Shown: positions 46,067-57,105, counted from the first letter of the stretch. The stretch is DNA of 64,000 nt from RI-153 sp963752935 (GCA_963752935.1 CAVWAL010000009.1:62001-126000); one strand, 5' to 3'. The notes: generated by a model from the sequence alone, not told the origin. Program-made: numbers and translations.

Positions 46067-46831
46067 TCACTCCGCAGCCTCAAAGGTGAAGTCCAACGTC
46101 AACGTAATGCCATCCTGTACACGCAAGATGTTGATGATGTTGGGAATCGGAATGTTGAACGATTCGAGGGTGGTGTTGAGGGTTGCCTGGCCAGTAAGAC
46201 GCTCACCTTCGAGGGTGGCGATGACGTCCCAGGTTTCGGGATGGGTATTCTCTTTGACGGTCATGTCGCCCACGATTTGAAACTGAATAGGCACGCCTTC
46301 TTGCGGATCGGCGGGGAAGTTTTCCACGGCGGTGACGGTGAAACGAGCCAGTGGAAACTTGGCCGATTCGAGCCAACGGCTGCGAATGGCGCGGTCACGC
46401 TGGCTGCGGTCACTGCGCAGCGTGCTGACGTCGACCACGAACTCACCAAAGGAACTGGCGCCGGGATCATCATAGTTGAGGGTAAACTGGCCCTCAACTT
46501 GTGTCGTTTTGCCGACGGCCGTAACCAACGCATTGTTGTCGCTGATAAAGACTTCTTTGATGGCATAGCCGGCCGTAGTTTCTTCGGGCACAATGACAAA
46601 GGTTGTGGTACGCGTTTCATCTGCCGGTTCGCCACCTGCCGCGACGGCTGATTTTGCGGCGGTGGGCGTGGCAGTCGATGTCGGGACAGCGGTAGCGGCC
46701 GGTGTGGCGGTGGCCGCCGGGGCCGCTTCGGCAACGGGTGCAGGCTCCTCATCCCCACCGCAAGCGGTGAGGATGAGAGAGGCCAGCACAATCGAAAACA
46801 GTATGAAGCGAGACACAGAAGACGATTTCAT
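46067..46831 (-). CDS. YceI-family lipoprotein
   Basis: The protein has 254 residues. A lipoprotein signal peptide has lipobox LTAC (residues 18-22). An Ala/Thr/Pro linker (ATATPAATAVPTSTATPTAA) is followed by a YceI lipocalin-like barrel, in which FGEFVVDVSTLRSDRSQRDRAIRSRWLESAKFPLARFTV is the family's diagnostic segment. YceI proteins bind long-chain isoprenoids such as ubiquinone precursors. ATG at 46831 follows GAGGAA. It lies 20 bp downstream of the diheme cytochrome gene, with which it is probably cotranscribed. Confidence 0.88.
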   Translation of the reverse strand: MKSSSVSRFILFSIVLASLILTACGGDEEPAPVAEAAPAATATPAATAVPTSTATPTAAKSAVAAGGEPADETRTTTFVIVPEETTAGYAIKEVFISDNNALVTAVGKTTQVEGQFTLNYDDPGASSFGEFVVDVSTLRSDRSQRDRAIRSRWLESAKFPLARFTVTAVENFPADPQEGVPIQFQIVGDMTVKENTHPETWDVIATLEGERLTGQATLNTTLESFNIPIPNIINILRVQDGITLTLDFTFEAAE

Positions 46832-46851
46832 GATAGGGTTCCTCACGCAGA

Positions 46852-47961
46852 CTATTGCGGTGTGGCCGGCAGGTTTTCGACGGGCGGCAGGCTCTTGAGG
46901 AAGGCGGCAATCGCCAGCCGATCGTCGTCGGTGAGTTTGCTGGTGCCACGATCCACGGTACCCTTCATGGCAGCATGCGCTTCGAAGCCGTCGGAGTAAA
47001 CACCGGTGGCGAGGAAGTCGGCGATCTCCTCTTCCGTCCACAGGCCGAGCCCGGTGGCTTCGTCGGGGGTCAGGTTGGGGGCGACGGTATCACGATACGG
47101 CGCACCTGCCAGGAAGAGATCGGTGTTGACACTGCCATCCTCATTGCGGGGGGTATGGCAACTGCCGCAACGCACCAGTGAAGCGAGATAAGCGCCGCGC
47201 TCTACACCTTCGGTTGGCGCAACGGCAGGCGGACGCTGTTCCGGCAGTTCGTTGGGCAGATCGACCGTCACCTCGCGCGCCGGGATCTTGTTGCTCACCG
47301 GCTCCTGGCTCATCAGGTAGGCGAAGAGATTGGCGACGTCCTCGTCGGCCATACGGCTGTAGCGCGGCATGGCCGGAGCAACGCCGCCGTATGGCGTGAC
47401 ACCAAAGCGGATTGCATTGCCGAACTCTTCCAATGTCCACGCACCGAGACCGGTCTCCTGGTCGGGAGTGAGGTTAATGGAGTGAACGACGCCGAACGTT
47501 CCTTCAAAGCGGTTGCCGCCGGCCAGAGCACCTGCATCACGATTGAAGTGACAACCACAACCGACGGTGGCATTGAAGACATATTCGCCGGCCAATGGAT
47601 CACCGGTGATGGCAGCCGTGGCGGCTTCCTCTTCGGCGGCAGGGGTGGCGGTTGATTCCACTTCCTCTTCGGCGGCGGGGGTGGCAGTTGATTCCGCTTC
47701 CTCTTCGGCAGCGGGGGTGGTCGTCGCCGAAGCTTCTTCCGCCGCAGCAGACGCGGTGGGTTCCGTGGCCTCTTCTTCAGGGGCAGCCGTCGCTGCCGGT
47801 TCCGTCGCTGCCGCCTCTGTTGGCGCAGCCGGGGCCGGAGCCGGGGCAGCCTGGCAACCCGCCAGGGCAATCAAGGTAACAAAGAGCACAATGGCACTCC
47901 ACGTGCTGAAGTTGGTGCGGTTTCCGCCGATACGGGCCACAGGGGTGGTCTGGATTCGCAT
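46852..47961 (-). CDS. Diheme cytochrome c lipoprotein with atypical CxCH site
   Basis: The protein has 369 residues. Lipobox LAGC near residue 36 is followed by an Ala/Glu/Thr/Pro low-complexity linker with tandem PAAEEE-STAT units. The first cytochrome domain has VGCGCHFNRDAG near residue 135: C-G-C-H, one residue short of the normal CxxCH. The second has RCGSCHTPRNEDGS near residue 262, a normal CxxCH. Distal Met candidates are AMPRYSRM and AAMKGT. The domain pattern (SINLTPDQETGLGAWTLEEFGNAIR repeated as PNLTPDEATGLGLWTEEEIADFL) resembles alcohol/aldehyde dehydrogenase cytochrome subunits. It is upstream of a YceI gene. Confidence 0.85.
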   Translation of the reverse strand: MRIQTTPVARIGGNRTNFSTWSAIVLFVTLIALAGCQAAPAPAPAAPTEAAATEPAATAAPEEEATEPTASAAAEEASATTTPAAEEEAESTATPAAEEEVESTATPAAEEEAATAAITGDPLAGEYVFNATVGCGCHFNRDAGALAGGNRFEGTFGVVHSINLTPDQETGLGAWTLEEFGNAIRFGVTPYGGVAPAMPRYSRMADEDVANLFAYLMSQEPVSNKIPAREVTVDLPNELPEQRPPAVAPTEGVERGAYLASLVRCGSCHTPRNEDGSVNTDLFLAGAPYRDTVAPNLTPDEATGLGLWTEEEIADFLATGVYSDGFEAHAAMKGTVDRGTSKLTDDDRLAIAAFLKSLPPVENLPATPQ

Positions 47962-48191
47962 GTTTCCTCCTCGTGATGGTTGACAACTCCGGGTTCTTGG
48001 TCACAACCCACAGGTTGCGCAAGGAAGTAAACGATCCGATCATGCCCTTTGGATCGGTGAACGGACGGAATCGGCCGCAGTTTGTCTGCTAATTGTCAGA
48101 TAGGTGTCGGACTATCAGCTTGCACTGGCCCCGCTGACAATTTATGATCTGTGCGGCGAAGATGCTTAATAACAGCATAGGTGGTTGGTTC

Positions 48192-48215
48192 GGGGGCGAC
48201 GGTTCGCCCCCTTTT
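48192..48215 (+). terminator. Terminator-like hairpin in antiporter leader
   Basis: GGGGGCGA pairs with TTCGCCCCC across a short loop, followed by TTTT. It lies 58 bases before the antiporter ATG within a 311-base gap between divergent genes. It could end upstream transcription or act as an attenuator. No known riboswitch signature was recognised. Confidence 0.5.
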
Positions 48216-48272
48216 GTATGCACTGTTCTTGTCGATGTTCATCCGTATGGCCGAAAGAGAGCGGCACCCAGA

Positions 48273-49394
48273 ATGGATCTGATGACGTTTGTGCTGTTTG
48301 TGGTTGGATTGGTGTTGTTGGTTGTGGGGGCGGAGTTCCTGGTGCGCGGGGCTTCGCGGCTGGCGGCAGCAGCCGGCGTTTCCCCGCTGATTATTGGATT
48401 GACCGTCGTGGCCTTCGGCACCAGTTCGCCGGAGTTGGTGGTGAGCCTGCAAGCCAGCCTGGCCGCGGATCCCAGCCTGGCCTTAGGGAATGTGGTGGGC
48501 AGCAATATCTTCAATGTGCTGCTGATCTTGGGTTTGTCGGCGGCGATAACACCGCTCATCGTCTCCCAACAGTTGATCCGGTTGGATGTACCGATCATGG
48601 TGGCGGTGTCGCTGTTGACCTGGTTCTTTGCGCAGAATGGCGCCATCGACCGCTGGGAAGGCGCCCTGCTCTTCCTGTTACTGATCGGCTATATCGTCTT
48701 TTCGATCTACGTAAGCCGCCGTGAAAGCAAAGCGGTGCAGGCCGAGTATGAAAAAGCCTTTGGTGTGCCAGAAACGAAGCAGGGGAACTGGCTGCTCGAT
48801 CTATTTTTTGTTGCGGCAGGATTGGGCGCGCTCGTCCTCGGTTCTCGCTGGTTGGTGAACAGTGCCACAACATTCGCCGAAGCGTTGGGCGTGAGCGAGT
48901 TGATCATCGGGCTGACTATCGTCGCCGTAGGCACATCGCTGCCCGAAGTCGCCACCTCGGTGATGGCCAGCATCAAAGGCGAACGTGATATTGCCATCGG
49001 CAACGTGGTGGGCAGCAACCTCTTCAACTTAATGGCCGTATTGGGGCTTGCTTCGGCCATATCGCCCGTTGGGATCACAGTGCCCGAAGCCGCACTGCGT
49101 TTCGACGTGATTGTGATGGTGGCCGTCGCCGTCGCCTGTCTGCCGGTCTTTTTCACCGGCAACCGGCTCTCGCGCTGGGAAGGCTTGCTCTTTCTGGGTT
49201 ACTACATCGCCTATACTCTTTACCTGATCCTATCGGTGACCGGTAGCCCACAACTGGCGCTTTTCAGTCAGATCATGGGGTACGCGGTCATCCCTGCCAC
49301 CGTTCTGGTTTTGCTAGGGTCGACGATTCAGTCAATTCGGACGAAGTCATATCGGGATCATACCCCTCCAGCGTCCCAGGCCAAATCGGGTTGA
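48273..49394 (+). CDS. Calcium/sodium antiporter (YrbG-like, CaCA family)
   Basis: The protein has 373 residues with ten to eleven membrane helices and two homologous halves. Each half has an alpha repeat: GLTVVAFGTSSPELVVSLQASL with GNVVGSNIFNVLLILG, and GLTIVAVGTSLPEVATSVMAS with GNVVGSNLFNLMAVLG. The acidic Glu residues in SSPE and SLPE bind the cation. It exchanges Ca2+ for Na+ or H+ across the cytoplasmic membrane. The start at 48273 gives the usual length; the longer frame from 48144 covers the leader hairpin. Confidence 0.9.
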   Translation: MDLMTFVLFVVGLVLLVVGAEFLVRGASRLAAAAGVSPLIIGLTVVAFGTSSPELVVSLQASLAADPSLALGNVVGSNIFNVLLILGLSAAITPLIVSQQLIRLDVPIMVAVSLLTWFFAQNGAIDRWEGALLFLLLIGYIVFSIYVSRRESKAVQAEYEKAFGVPETKQGNWLLDLFFVAAGLGALVLGSRWLVNSATTFAEALGVSELIIGLTIVAVGTSLPEVATSVMASIKGERDIAIGNVVGSNLFNLMAVLGLASAISPVGITVPEAALRFDVIVMVAVAVACLPVFFTGNRLSRWEGLLFLGYYIAYTLYLILSVTGSPQLALFSQIMGYAVIPATVLVLLGSTIQSIRTKSYRDHTPPASQAKSG

Positions 49395-49420
49395 TAGAGG
49401 CGTTCGGGGATCAGTTCCGC

Positions 49421-49459
49421 GAGCGCACCGGTTGGGTATAGAATCCAACCGGTGCGCTC
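49421..49459. terminator. 15-bp perfect hairpin after antiporter gene
   Basis: GAGCGCACCGGTTGG at 49421-49435 pairs perfectly with 49445-49459, with a nine-base loop. It starts 27 bases after the stop codon and is the likely transcript end, though only a GTAT follows it. Confidence 0.6.
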
Positions 49460-49632
49460 GTATCCATCAGGCAGACGTACCACCAACCGTGCAGCAAGCG
49501 TGAAGAAGATCAAAACCGATCACAGGGTAGAGGTCAAGCTCTATGCGAACAAGATCCTTAGATCGGTGTATACTATGACTTTGTCGGGGAGAATGGATCA
49601 GGCATGAGGCTTCGCAACGAAAGGTTTATCCG

Positions 49633-50292
49633 ATGACAATTCGAGTCCGATTTGATCAGGCGCTAAATCAACTGCGCGATGATATCTTGATGATGGGCAG
49701 CCGGGTGGAGGAAGAGTTGAACCTGGCCGTGGCGGCCTATAAGCACATGGATGTAAAACGTATTGAGCAGGTAAAGGCGGCCGACCGCATCGTCAACCAG
49801 AATCGGGCGGATATCGAGGAGCGTTGCTTTACCCTCATTTGCACACAGCAGCCGACGGCGCGCGACCTGCGCCAGATCTTCGCGGCGATGAGCATGGTGG
49901 TCGATTTGGAACGCATGGGCGACCAGGCGAAGGGCATTGCCAAAGTCATCCCCCATCTGGCCGGCCATCCCAACCGTCCACACCCACCGGAACTGGGGCC
50001 GATGGGCGAAAAGGTCAACGCCATGCTGCGCCAGGCCATGCAGGCATATGCAGCGGGTAACGCCGAACTGGCCGCCCAGGTCGGCCCACAGGACGAAGAA
50101 GTCGACCTGATGTTGGGTCAGGTGTTTACGCAGGTCATGGAGTTCATGGTCTTGGAAGCCGATGTAATCGACTCGGCCGAGGCCGGCTATAGCGTGCTGC
50201 GCGTCGGTCGCGAGTTGGAACGCTTCGGCGATTTGGCGGTCAACGTGGCGGATCGGGTGACCTATATCTTGGGCGGGGCGCCTAAAGTATGA
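49633..50292 (+). CDS. phoU: Phosphate-signalling protein PhoU
   Basis: The protein has 219 residues and consists of two three-helix PhoU repeats, with metal-binding signatures DLERMGDQAKGIAK and ELERFGDLAVNVADR (E-x-x-x-D). PhoU links the Pst phosphate transporter to the PhoR kinase and lowers phosphate uptake. No pst or pho genes are adjacent. An intrinsic terminator follows. Confidence 0.92.
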   Translation: MTIRVRFDQALNQLRDDILMMGSRVEEELNLAVAAYKHMDVKRIEQVKAADRIVNQNRADIEERCFTLICTQQPTARDLRQIFAAMSMVVDLERMGDQAKGIAKVIPHLAGHPNRPHPPELGPMGEKVNAMLRQAMQAYAAGNAELAAQVGPQDEEVDLMLGQVFTQVMEFMVLEADVIDSAEAGYSVLRVGRELERFGDLAVNVADRVTYILGGAPKV

Positions 50293-50348
50293 CGCACAAG
50301 GCACTCATCTAGTCTGCACATGGCTACAACAGCAAGGATCAGCCCCAC

Positions 50349-50380
50349 AAAAAGGTCGGCCCATGAGGTGCCGACCTTTT
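50349..50380 (+). terminator. Intrinsic terminator of phoU
   Basis: AAAAAGGTCGG at 50349-50359 pairs with CCGACCTTTT at 50371-50380 with an 11-base loop. It lies 57 bases after the phoU stop. Confidence 0.85.
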
Positions 50381-50489
50381 CCTATTTCCAAACGCGTGCG
50401 CAAACGCCTGGCAAACGCCATGACCTGTATCCTTGCCACAGAAGACGATTTGTTCGGACAACCCCCAGGTTGGCAGATTGTCTCATTGT

Positions 50490-50580
50490 CTAGTAAATCC
50501 CGGCGGAAATTTGTCCACGTTTCCGACCAGAGGTAGGAGTGTCAAATTTCCGCCGTGGTATTTACGCCCAACTGTACTAG
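50490..50580 (+). repeat. Structured intergenic element, copy A
   Basis: A 91-bp element that starts CTAGTAAATCCCGGCGG and ends GCCGTGGTATTTACGCC plus CAACTGTACTAG. Ends CTAGTA/TACTAG are complementary; the inner stem GCGGAAATTTG/CAAATTTCCGC is perfect. The sister copy at 12601-12689 has the same outer blocks and a different, compensating stem. It ends right at the ribosome site of the lipoprotein gene at 50596, in the same orientation. Confidence 0.65.
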
Positions 50581-50595
50581 GAAAGGAACAACACC

Positions 50596-52002
50596 ATGCA
50601 CCAGCGACGAACACACAAACACAAACTCTTGACGTTGCTACTGATATTGGCCGCCCTGTTTCTGCTCAACGGATGCGTCCCCGCCGCGGTCTCGGTAGTT
50701 GACTCATGGTTGACCATCGACCGTGTGGACTCCAACGGACCGGCAGAACCGGTGGAAAGTGTCGTGCCGGCAGAGTCTGGCGATACGCTGACCGATTGCC
50801 CAGAGGCAAGCCCTGGGCAGCAATTGGTCCGCAATGAAGCCGCCGGGTATTGTTTTTTCATCCCCGCCGGCTACGAAGCCGCCTATCTCGAAGAAACCGG
50901 CGCTGTTATCGTGCACGCACCGGGTTCAACCCCAGGCCATCGAGAGCGACTCTTCGTCGAGACAGAGGAGGCATTGGGGCGCACACTGGCAGAGGTGACG
51001 GATCAAGTTGTGGTCAACAACACGATTCCTGGTTTGAAATTGGAGATTTCAGCCGATGCCACTGTGGGCGGCGAGGCAGCGACGGTGATCGGAAATCTGC
51101 CGGGGCAAGATCTCAACCGCCGCGTCATTGTGGTGCACAACGGGCGCGTCTATCAGATGATGTTCGTACCCGACGATCCACAAATGGGTCAGGCAAACGA
51201 AGAGATGGAAACGCTCTTTGCGGCGGTGATGGCATCCTTCACCTTCATCCCACCAACCAACCCCATGGGGTTGCCCCTACCCGGGGCGCAGGAGAGCGGC
51301 TATCCAACCGATGCGGCGTTCTCATGGCAACGGCGCATTCTGGGCGACGGTGGCACGGTGATGGAATGCCAGCGTCTGGACATTGCCGCCGACGGGGCCA
51401 CCTGGGCGGGGAGTTGCGAGCAAGCCACCATACAGGCGGCCGATGCCCCCTACCAGTGGCAGGAGATCCTGAACCGTTTTGCGCCCTTCGTCTACAAAGG
51501 CGGCGAATGGGATCTCGTCTTTGCGGGGCAGGGAGATGTCTATGATCCTGCCTGGCAACAGGCATTGGGGGCGTGGGCGCAGATCAGCTATGGCGAAACC
51601 ACGAGCGGACGCGTCAGCGCCGCCGCACGCACCGCACTGAATTGGCAATTGGGCGAAGTGGAGGGCGAAGCAGGACAGTGCAGACAGTTGATCGTGCTGA
51701 GCCACGGCTATGCCTACGCCAACCTCGTCCCCTGCCAGGGCGGTGACGCACAGACCGTCGCCGAAGGCTGGCTGGAAACCGCGGAGATGATTGCATTCGA
51801 CAATTGGCTCTACAGTGCCGCTCCGACCTACGTAGAGGACAACTACCTGGATGGACGTGGCGAACAGGAATTGAGCAACGAGGAGATCACGGCTCTGGCC
51901 ACATGGGCCGAGGAACTCTATCAACGTCTATCAGTAGAGACGTGTGAGCGCTCAGTAGTTTCTGCGCCGCGAAGTCACTTCCCTAAAGTGAATTCACATT
52001 GA
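50596..52002 (+). CDS. Hypothetical lipoprotein
   Basis: The protein has 468 residues. The signal peptide LLILAALFLLNGC has lipobox LLNGC near residue 27. Residues 75-215 look like a PsbP/Mog1-like alpha-beta domain (GYCFFIPAGYEAAYLEETG ... VVIVHNGRVYQMMFVPDD). Residues 230-450 form a second unassigned region (WQRRILGDGGTVMECQRLDIA), rich in Trp and with few Cys. It is inferred to be tethered outside the membrane. No family is recognised with confidence. GGAAAGGA precedes the ATG by six bases, directly after the structured element. Confidence 0.65.
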   Translation: MHQRRTHKHKLLTLLLILAALFLLNGCVPAAVSVVDSWLTIDRVDSNGPAEPVESVVPAESGDTLTDCPEASPGQQLVRNEAAGYCFFIPAGYEAAYLEETGAVIVHAPGSTPGHRERLFVETEEALGRTLAEVTDQVVVNNTIPGLKLEISADATVGGEAATVIGNLPGQDLNRRVIVVHNGRVYQMMFVPDDPQMGQANEEMETLFAAVMASFTFIPPTNPMGLPLPGAQESGYPTDAAFSWQRRILGDGGTVMECQRLDIAADGATWAGSCEQATIQAADAPYQWQEILNRFAPFVYKGGEWDLVFAGQGDVYDPAWQQALGAWAQISYGETTSGRVSAAARTALNWQLGEVEGEAGQCRQLIVLSHGYAYANLVPCQGGDAQTVAEGWLETAEMIAFDNWLYSAAPTYVEDNYLDGRGEQELSNEEITALATWAEELYQRLSVETCERSVVSAPRSHFPKVNSH

Positions 52003-52121
52003 AAACCGAAGTTTCGCCGGCGCCGGTTGAGGTGCCTGATCTTGCGGAGGGCGAAGGCGCAGCGCCTGTACCAAGCGAACGTAGCGGCCTCGTCGGCGAT
52101 TCCGTCGAGATGCTGAAAATC

Positions 52122-52196
52122 GCCACAGAGAACACAAAGAGCACAAAGAAGAAGAGGGAAGCGACCTTGTCTATGTGTTCTCTGTGTTCTCTGTGG
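52122..52196. repeat. CACAAAGAACAC-type hairpin repeat, copy 1
   Basis: CCACAGAGAACACAAAG is answered by CTATGTGTTCTCTGTGTTCTCTGTGG, with a conserved AAGAAGAAGAGGGAAGCG centre. About 75 bp and clearly the same element as 53196-53271. The two copies flank the SanA gene. Confidence 0.65.
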
Positions 52197-52293
52197 TAGT
52201 TCCCGCCACATTCGCTCTCTTGCCGGGTAGTCCCGCACCGCAGCTTCGCCGGGCACAAAACTCTTGTTTTCCAAGTGACACCACTTTAGAACC

Positions 52294-52319
52294 CTGCCGG
52301 GTTCGCGATAACCCGGCAG
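52294..52319. terminator. 10-bp hairpin at convergent ends
   Basis: CTGCCGGGTT at 52294-52303 pairs with 52310-52319. It lies downstream of the SanA-like gene (minus strand). No T tract. Confidence 0.4.
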
Positions 52320-52376
52320 AGGGATTATTGGAGCAGCGACCGACCGTGAATTTCCAATCCCTTTGCGAGGCCTCGA

Positions 52377-53051
52377 TTACAACGGAATCGGGTCGCCCAA
52401 AAACATCGGGGGCTGTCGCCGAATCACGTCGACGAGGGCCATGACGGTGGCGGGCACCTCGCGCATTTCAGACCAGGCGATGGAGCGCGGATGGTAATCT
52501 CGCTGATCTGCGGCCACCCCGTTGACGTCGAGGCCGAGTTGTTCGCAGGTAAAGAGGGCACGTGGTAGGTGGAAGCGCTGTGTCACCAGGATAGCATCTT
52601 CTAGACCGAAGATGGCCTGTGCGCGGTAGCAGGTATCGTATGTGCGCAGACCGGCGTAGTCGGTCTGAATATTCTCGGCGGGGACGCCCCGTCCCAGGGC
52701 ATAGGCGGCCATGGCATCGGGTTCATTGTAGTAGGGCGAACTGTTGTCGCCACTCAAGAGCAACTTTTCCACTTTGCCGTCGTGATAGAGCTGCACCGCC
52801 GTCTCTACTCGATCCATCAGCATCGCGCTCAGTCGTCCACTGGGATAGACACGCGCCCCAAAGACGACGGCCACGCGCGCAGAGGGCGCATCCTCAACGG
52901 TGTAGATTTTGGGCGCGCTCCTCGCATTCACCCACTCCTGCCAGAGGAAGGGCGACGCCGCCAGCACGCCAGCACCGACAACGAGGATCAGTAGAATTTT
53001 CGTCAAACGCCTCACGGGCTGCTCCGTATCGAATCTTTGCACAACGCACAT
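52377..53051 (-). CDS. SanA/YdcF-family (DUF218) membrane protein
   Basis: The protein has 224 residues. One N-terminal membrane helix (ILLILVVGAGVLAASPFLW) and a DUF218 domain: VAVVFGARVYPSGRLSAMLMDRVETAVQLYHDGKVEKLLLSGDNS, then SNDA-like YYNEPDAMAAYALGRGVP and ILVTQRFHLPRALFTCEQLG. The GA-x-V, SGD and QxxHxxR-like features mark the SanA/ElyC group, linked to cell-envelope integrity. ATG at 53051 was chosen over the TTG at 53057. Two copies of a hairpin repeat flank the gene. Confidence 0.85.
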   Translation of the reverse strand: MCVVQRFDTEQPVRRLTKILLILVVGAGVLAASPFLWQEWVNARSAPKIYTVEDAPSARVAVVFGARVYPSGRLSAMLMDRVETAVQLYHDGKVEKLLLSGDNSSPYYNEPDAMAAYALGRGVPAENIQTDYAGLRTYDTCYRAQAIFGLEDAILVTQRFHLPRALFTCEQLGLDVNGVAADQRDYHPRSIAWSEMREVPATVMALVDVIRRQPPMFLGDPIPL

Positions 53052-53195
53052 TGCCAATCCGCCAAGAGTCTACTCTAGGATCTACGTCCAAACAGTGAAG
53101 TTGGTTCCGCAGTGGAAGGGGTTTGGGGGCATAGGCGTTAAGTTAAGGCTCTATGCTCCACGCCTCCGCATCCTCGTGTGCAGGCAAGAGAATTG

Positions 53196-53271
53196 GCCAC
53201 AAAGAACACAAAGAACGCAAAGAAGAAGAGGGAAACGTCCTTATCTATGTGTTCTTTGTGTTCTCTGTGGC
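53196..53271. repeat. CACAAAGAACAC-type hairpin repeat, copy 2
   Basis: GCCACAAAGAACACAAAG at 53196 is answered by TGTGTTCTTTGTGTTCTCTGTGGC style sequence ending at 53271, with the same AAGAAGAAGAGGGAAACG centre as copy 1 at 52122-52196. Confidence 0.65.
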
Positions 53272-53341
53272 TACTCCCTTCTGGACGTGACGCCAGGAAG
53301 ACCCCGGCACTTGCTCGAACGGAGCTTATCTTAACGCCTAT

Positions 53342-53497
53342 GGGTGTGTCCCAGATTATTAGGTAGGTCCATGTCTACCGGGAAGCCACGACGGATGGAC
53401 ACGGAGGTCCATCCCTACGTGTAGGGACCGGCCTCCGTGCCGGTCCGTTCTGCGTAGCTGCCCTCAAGATCAGAACCGAAAAACTTGGGACGCACCC
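53342..53497. mobile_element. MITE, 156 bp, second copy
   Basis: The ends GGGTGTGTCCCA and TGGGACGCACCC and most of the interior match 30467-30620. No clear direct repeat flanks this copy, so it is older, recombined or inserted differently. It ends 16 bases before the valS promoter. Confidence 0.75.
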
Positions 53498-53513
53498 TGA
53501 TAGGATGAATCTT

Positions 53514-53543
53514 TTGACATTCACGCTCAATGGAAGCTATACT
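53514..53543 (+). promoter_or_regulatory. Sigma-70-type promoter of valS leader
   Basis: TTGACA at 53514-53519 (consensus) and TATACT at 53538-53543 with an 18-base spacer. Start of transcription is expected near 53550. Confidence 0.7.
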
Positions 53544-53549
53544 ACAGTC

Positions 53550-53850
53550 CATTGCACGATGATCTGTATACGATTGTGCTTCGATTGGCAATTGAAATTC
53601 AAACGACAGTGCACCGGAGGAGTATCCGCCGGCAGACGTCAGAGAGAGATCCTCATAGGCTGAAAGGGATCTTCGTCAAGGCAGCGGAGAAAGTCGCCGG
53701 GAAGGTCGATAAGGTGAAGCAGAGAAGTAGCCTTGTCCGGGTACGCCCGTTAGCGCGATGAGAGAGCAGTCGACCGCCGTCAAGGCGTCTTCTGCGAAAA
53801 AAAGGTGGTACCACGAGTCGCTTCGTCCTTTTAGGATAGGCGGCTTTTTT
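53550..53850 (+). promoter_or_regulatory. T-box riboswitch leader of valS
   Basis: The T-box core AAAGGTGGTACCACG is at 53801-53815, preceded by the stem I AGAGAG block near 53641. In stem I, bases near 53630-53640 pair with GTCGCCGG at 53693-53700. The specifier GTC (Val) is at 53675-53677, followed by A. A terminator hairpin with T tract (AGTCGC.../...GGCGGCTTTTTT) spans about 53816-53850. Uncharged tRNA-Val is expected to prevent termination. Confidence 0.88.
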
Positions 53851-53940
53851 GTTGTGTTGAACGGGCAAGCAGTCGGCTGCGCTGCCTGTGATTGATCTAA
53901 GATGATGCCGGTCAAGAAACCTGGTGAACGAGGGAAATAC

Positions 53941-56652
<2,712 letters not shown>

Positions 56653-56676
56653 TTCTTCTTATCAAGGAAACAGGGT

Positions 56677-56732
56677 GAGGTCGTAGATCGGTAGGGGCGC
56701 AGCAAGCTGCGCCCCTACCGATCTACGACCTC
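56677..56732. repeat. 27-bp perfect palindrome
   Basis: Arms 56677-56703 and 56706-56732 are perfectly complementary around AA. The core is GGTAGGGGCGCAGC. It lies 24 bases after the valS stop. It could end transcription, but there is no T tract; the GTAGGGGCG type is a widely dispersed bacterial repeat. Confidence 0.75.
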
Positions 56733-56787
56733 AAATGTGTACCTCATTTTCAAGCTCAACTTTCAATCCCCCTACTTTGTGATAATT

Positions 56788-56816
56788 TTGACAATCCGAT
56801 CCGGCTATGCTAGGAT
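56788..56816 (+). promoter_or_regulatory. Promoter 1 of the bc-complex operon
   Basis: TTGACA at 56788-56793 and TAGGAT at 56811-56816 with 17 bases between. Confidence 0.55.
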
Positions 56817-56909
56817 TTCGGGACATGTTCCCCAGTCTTATCTGATTCACAGGAGAGTTCACTCCTGCCCAATCTGAATGGACAGAGTGTGCTTTTTTGC
56901 TGTCGCAAA

Positions 56910-56938
56910 ATGACATTTACGCTCACCTGTACTACAAT
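56910..56938 (+). promoter_or_regulatory. Promoter 2 of the bc-complex operon
   Basis: ATGACA at 56910-56915 and TACAAT at 56933-56938 with 17 bases between. The leader to the Rieske start would be about 160 bases. Confidence 0.5.
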
Positions 56939-57105
56939 AGGCCCGGTAAAAGAACCGTTTGGTGGCAAGCGTTTTACCGGCAACCACTTCATGCTGTGAT
57001 TATTCCTTTATTTTTACAGTTTCTTTTGCACCGTTAGCCTATTTCTTCTTTTCGTTGACCTTTTTTTGAGGTACGGGGCACTGGCAGAAAGGAGTCCACT
57101 TAGGA

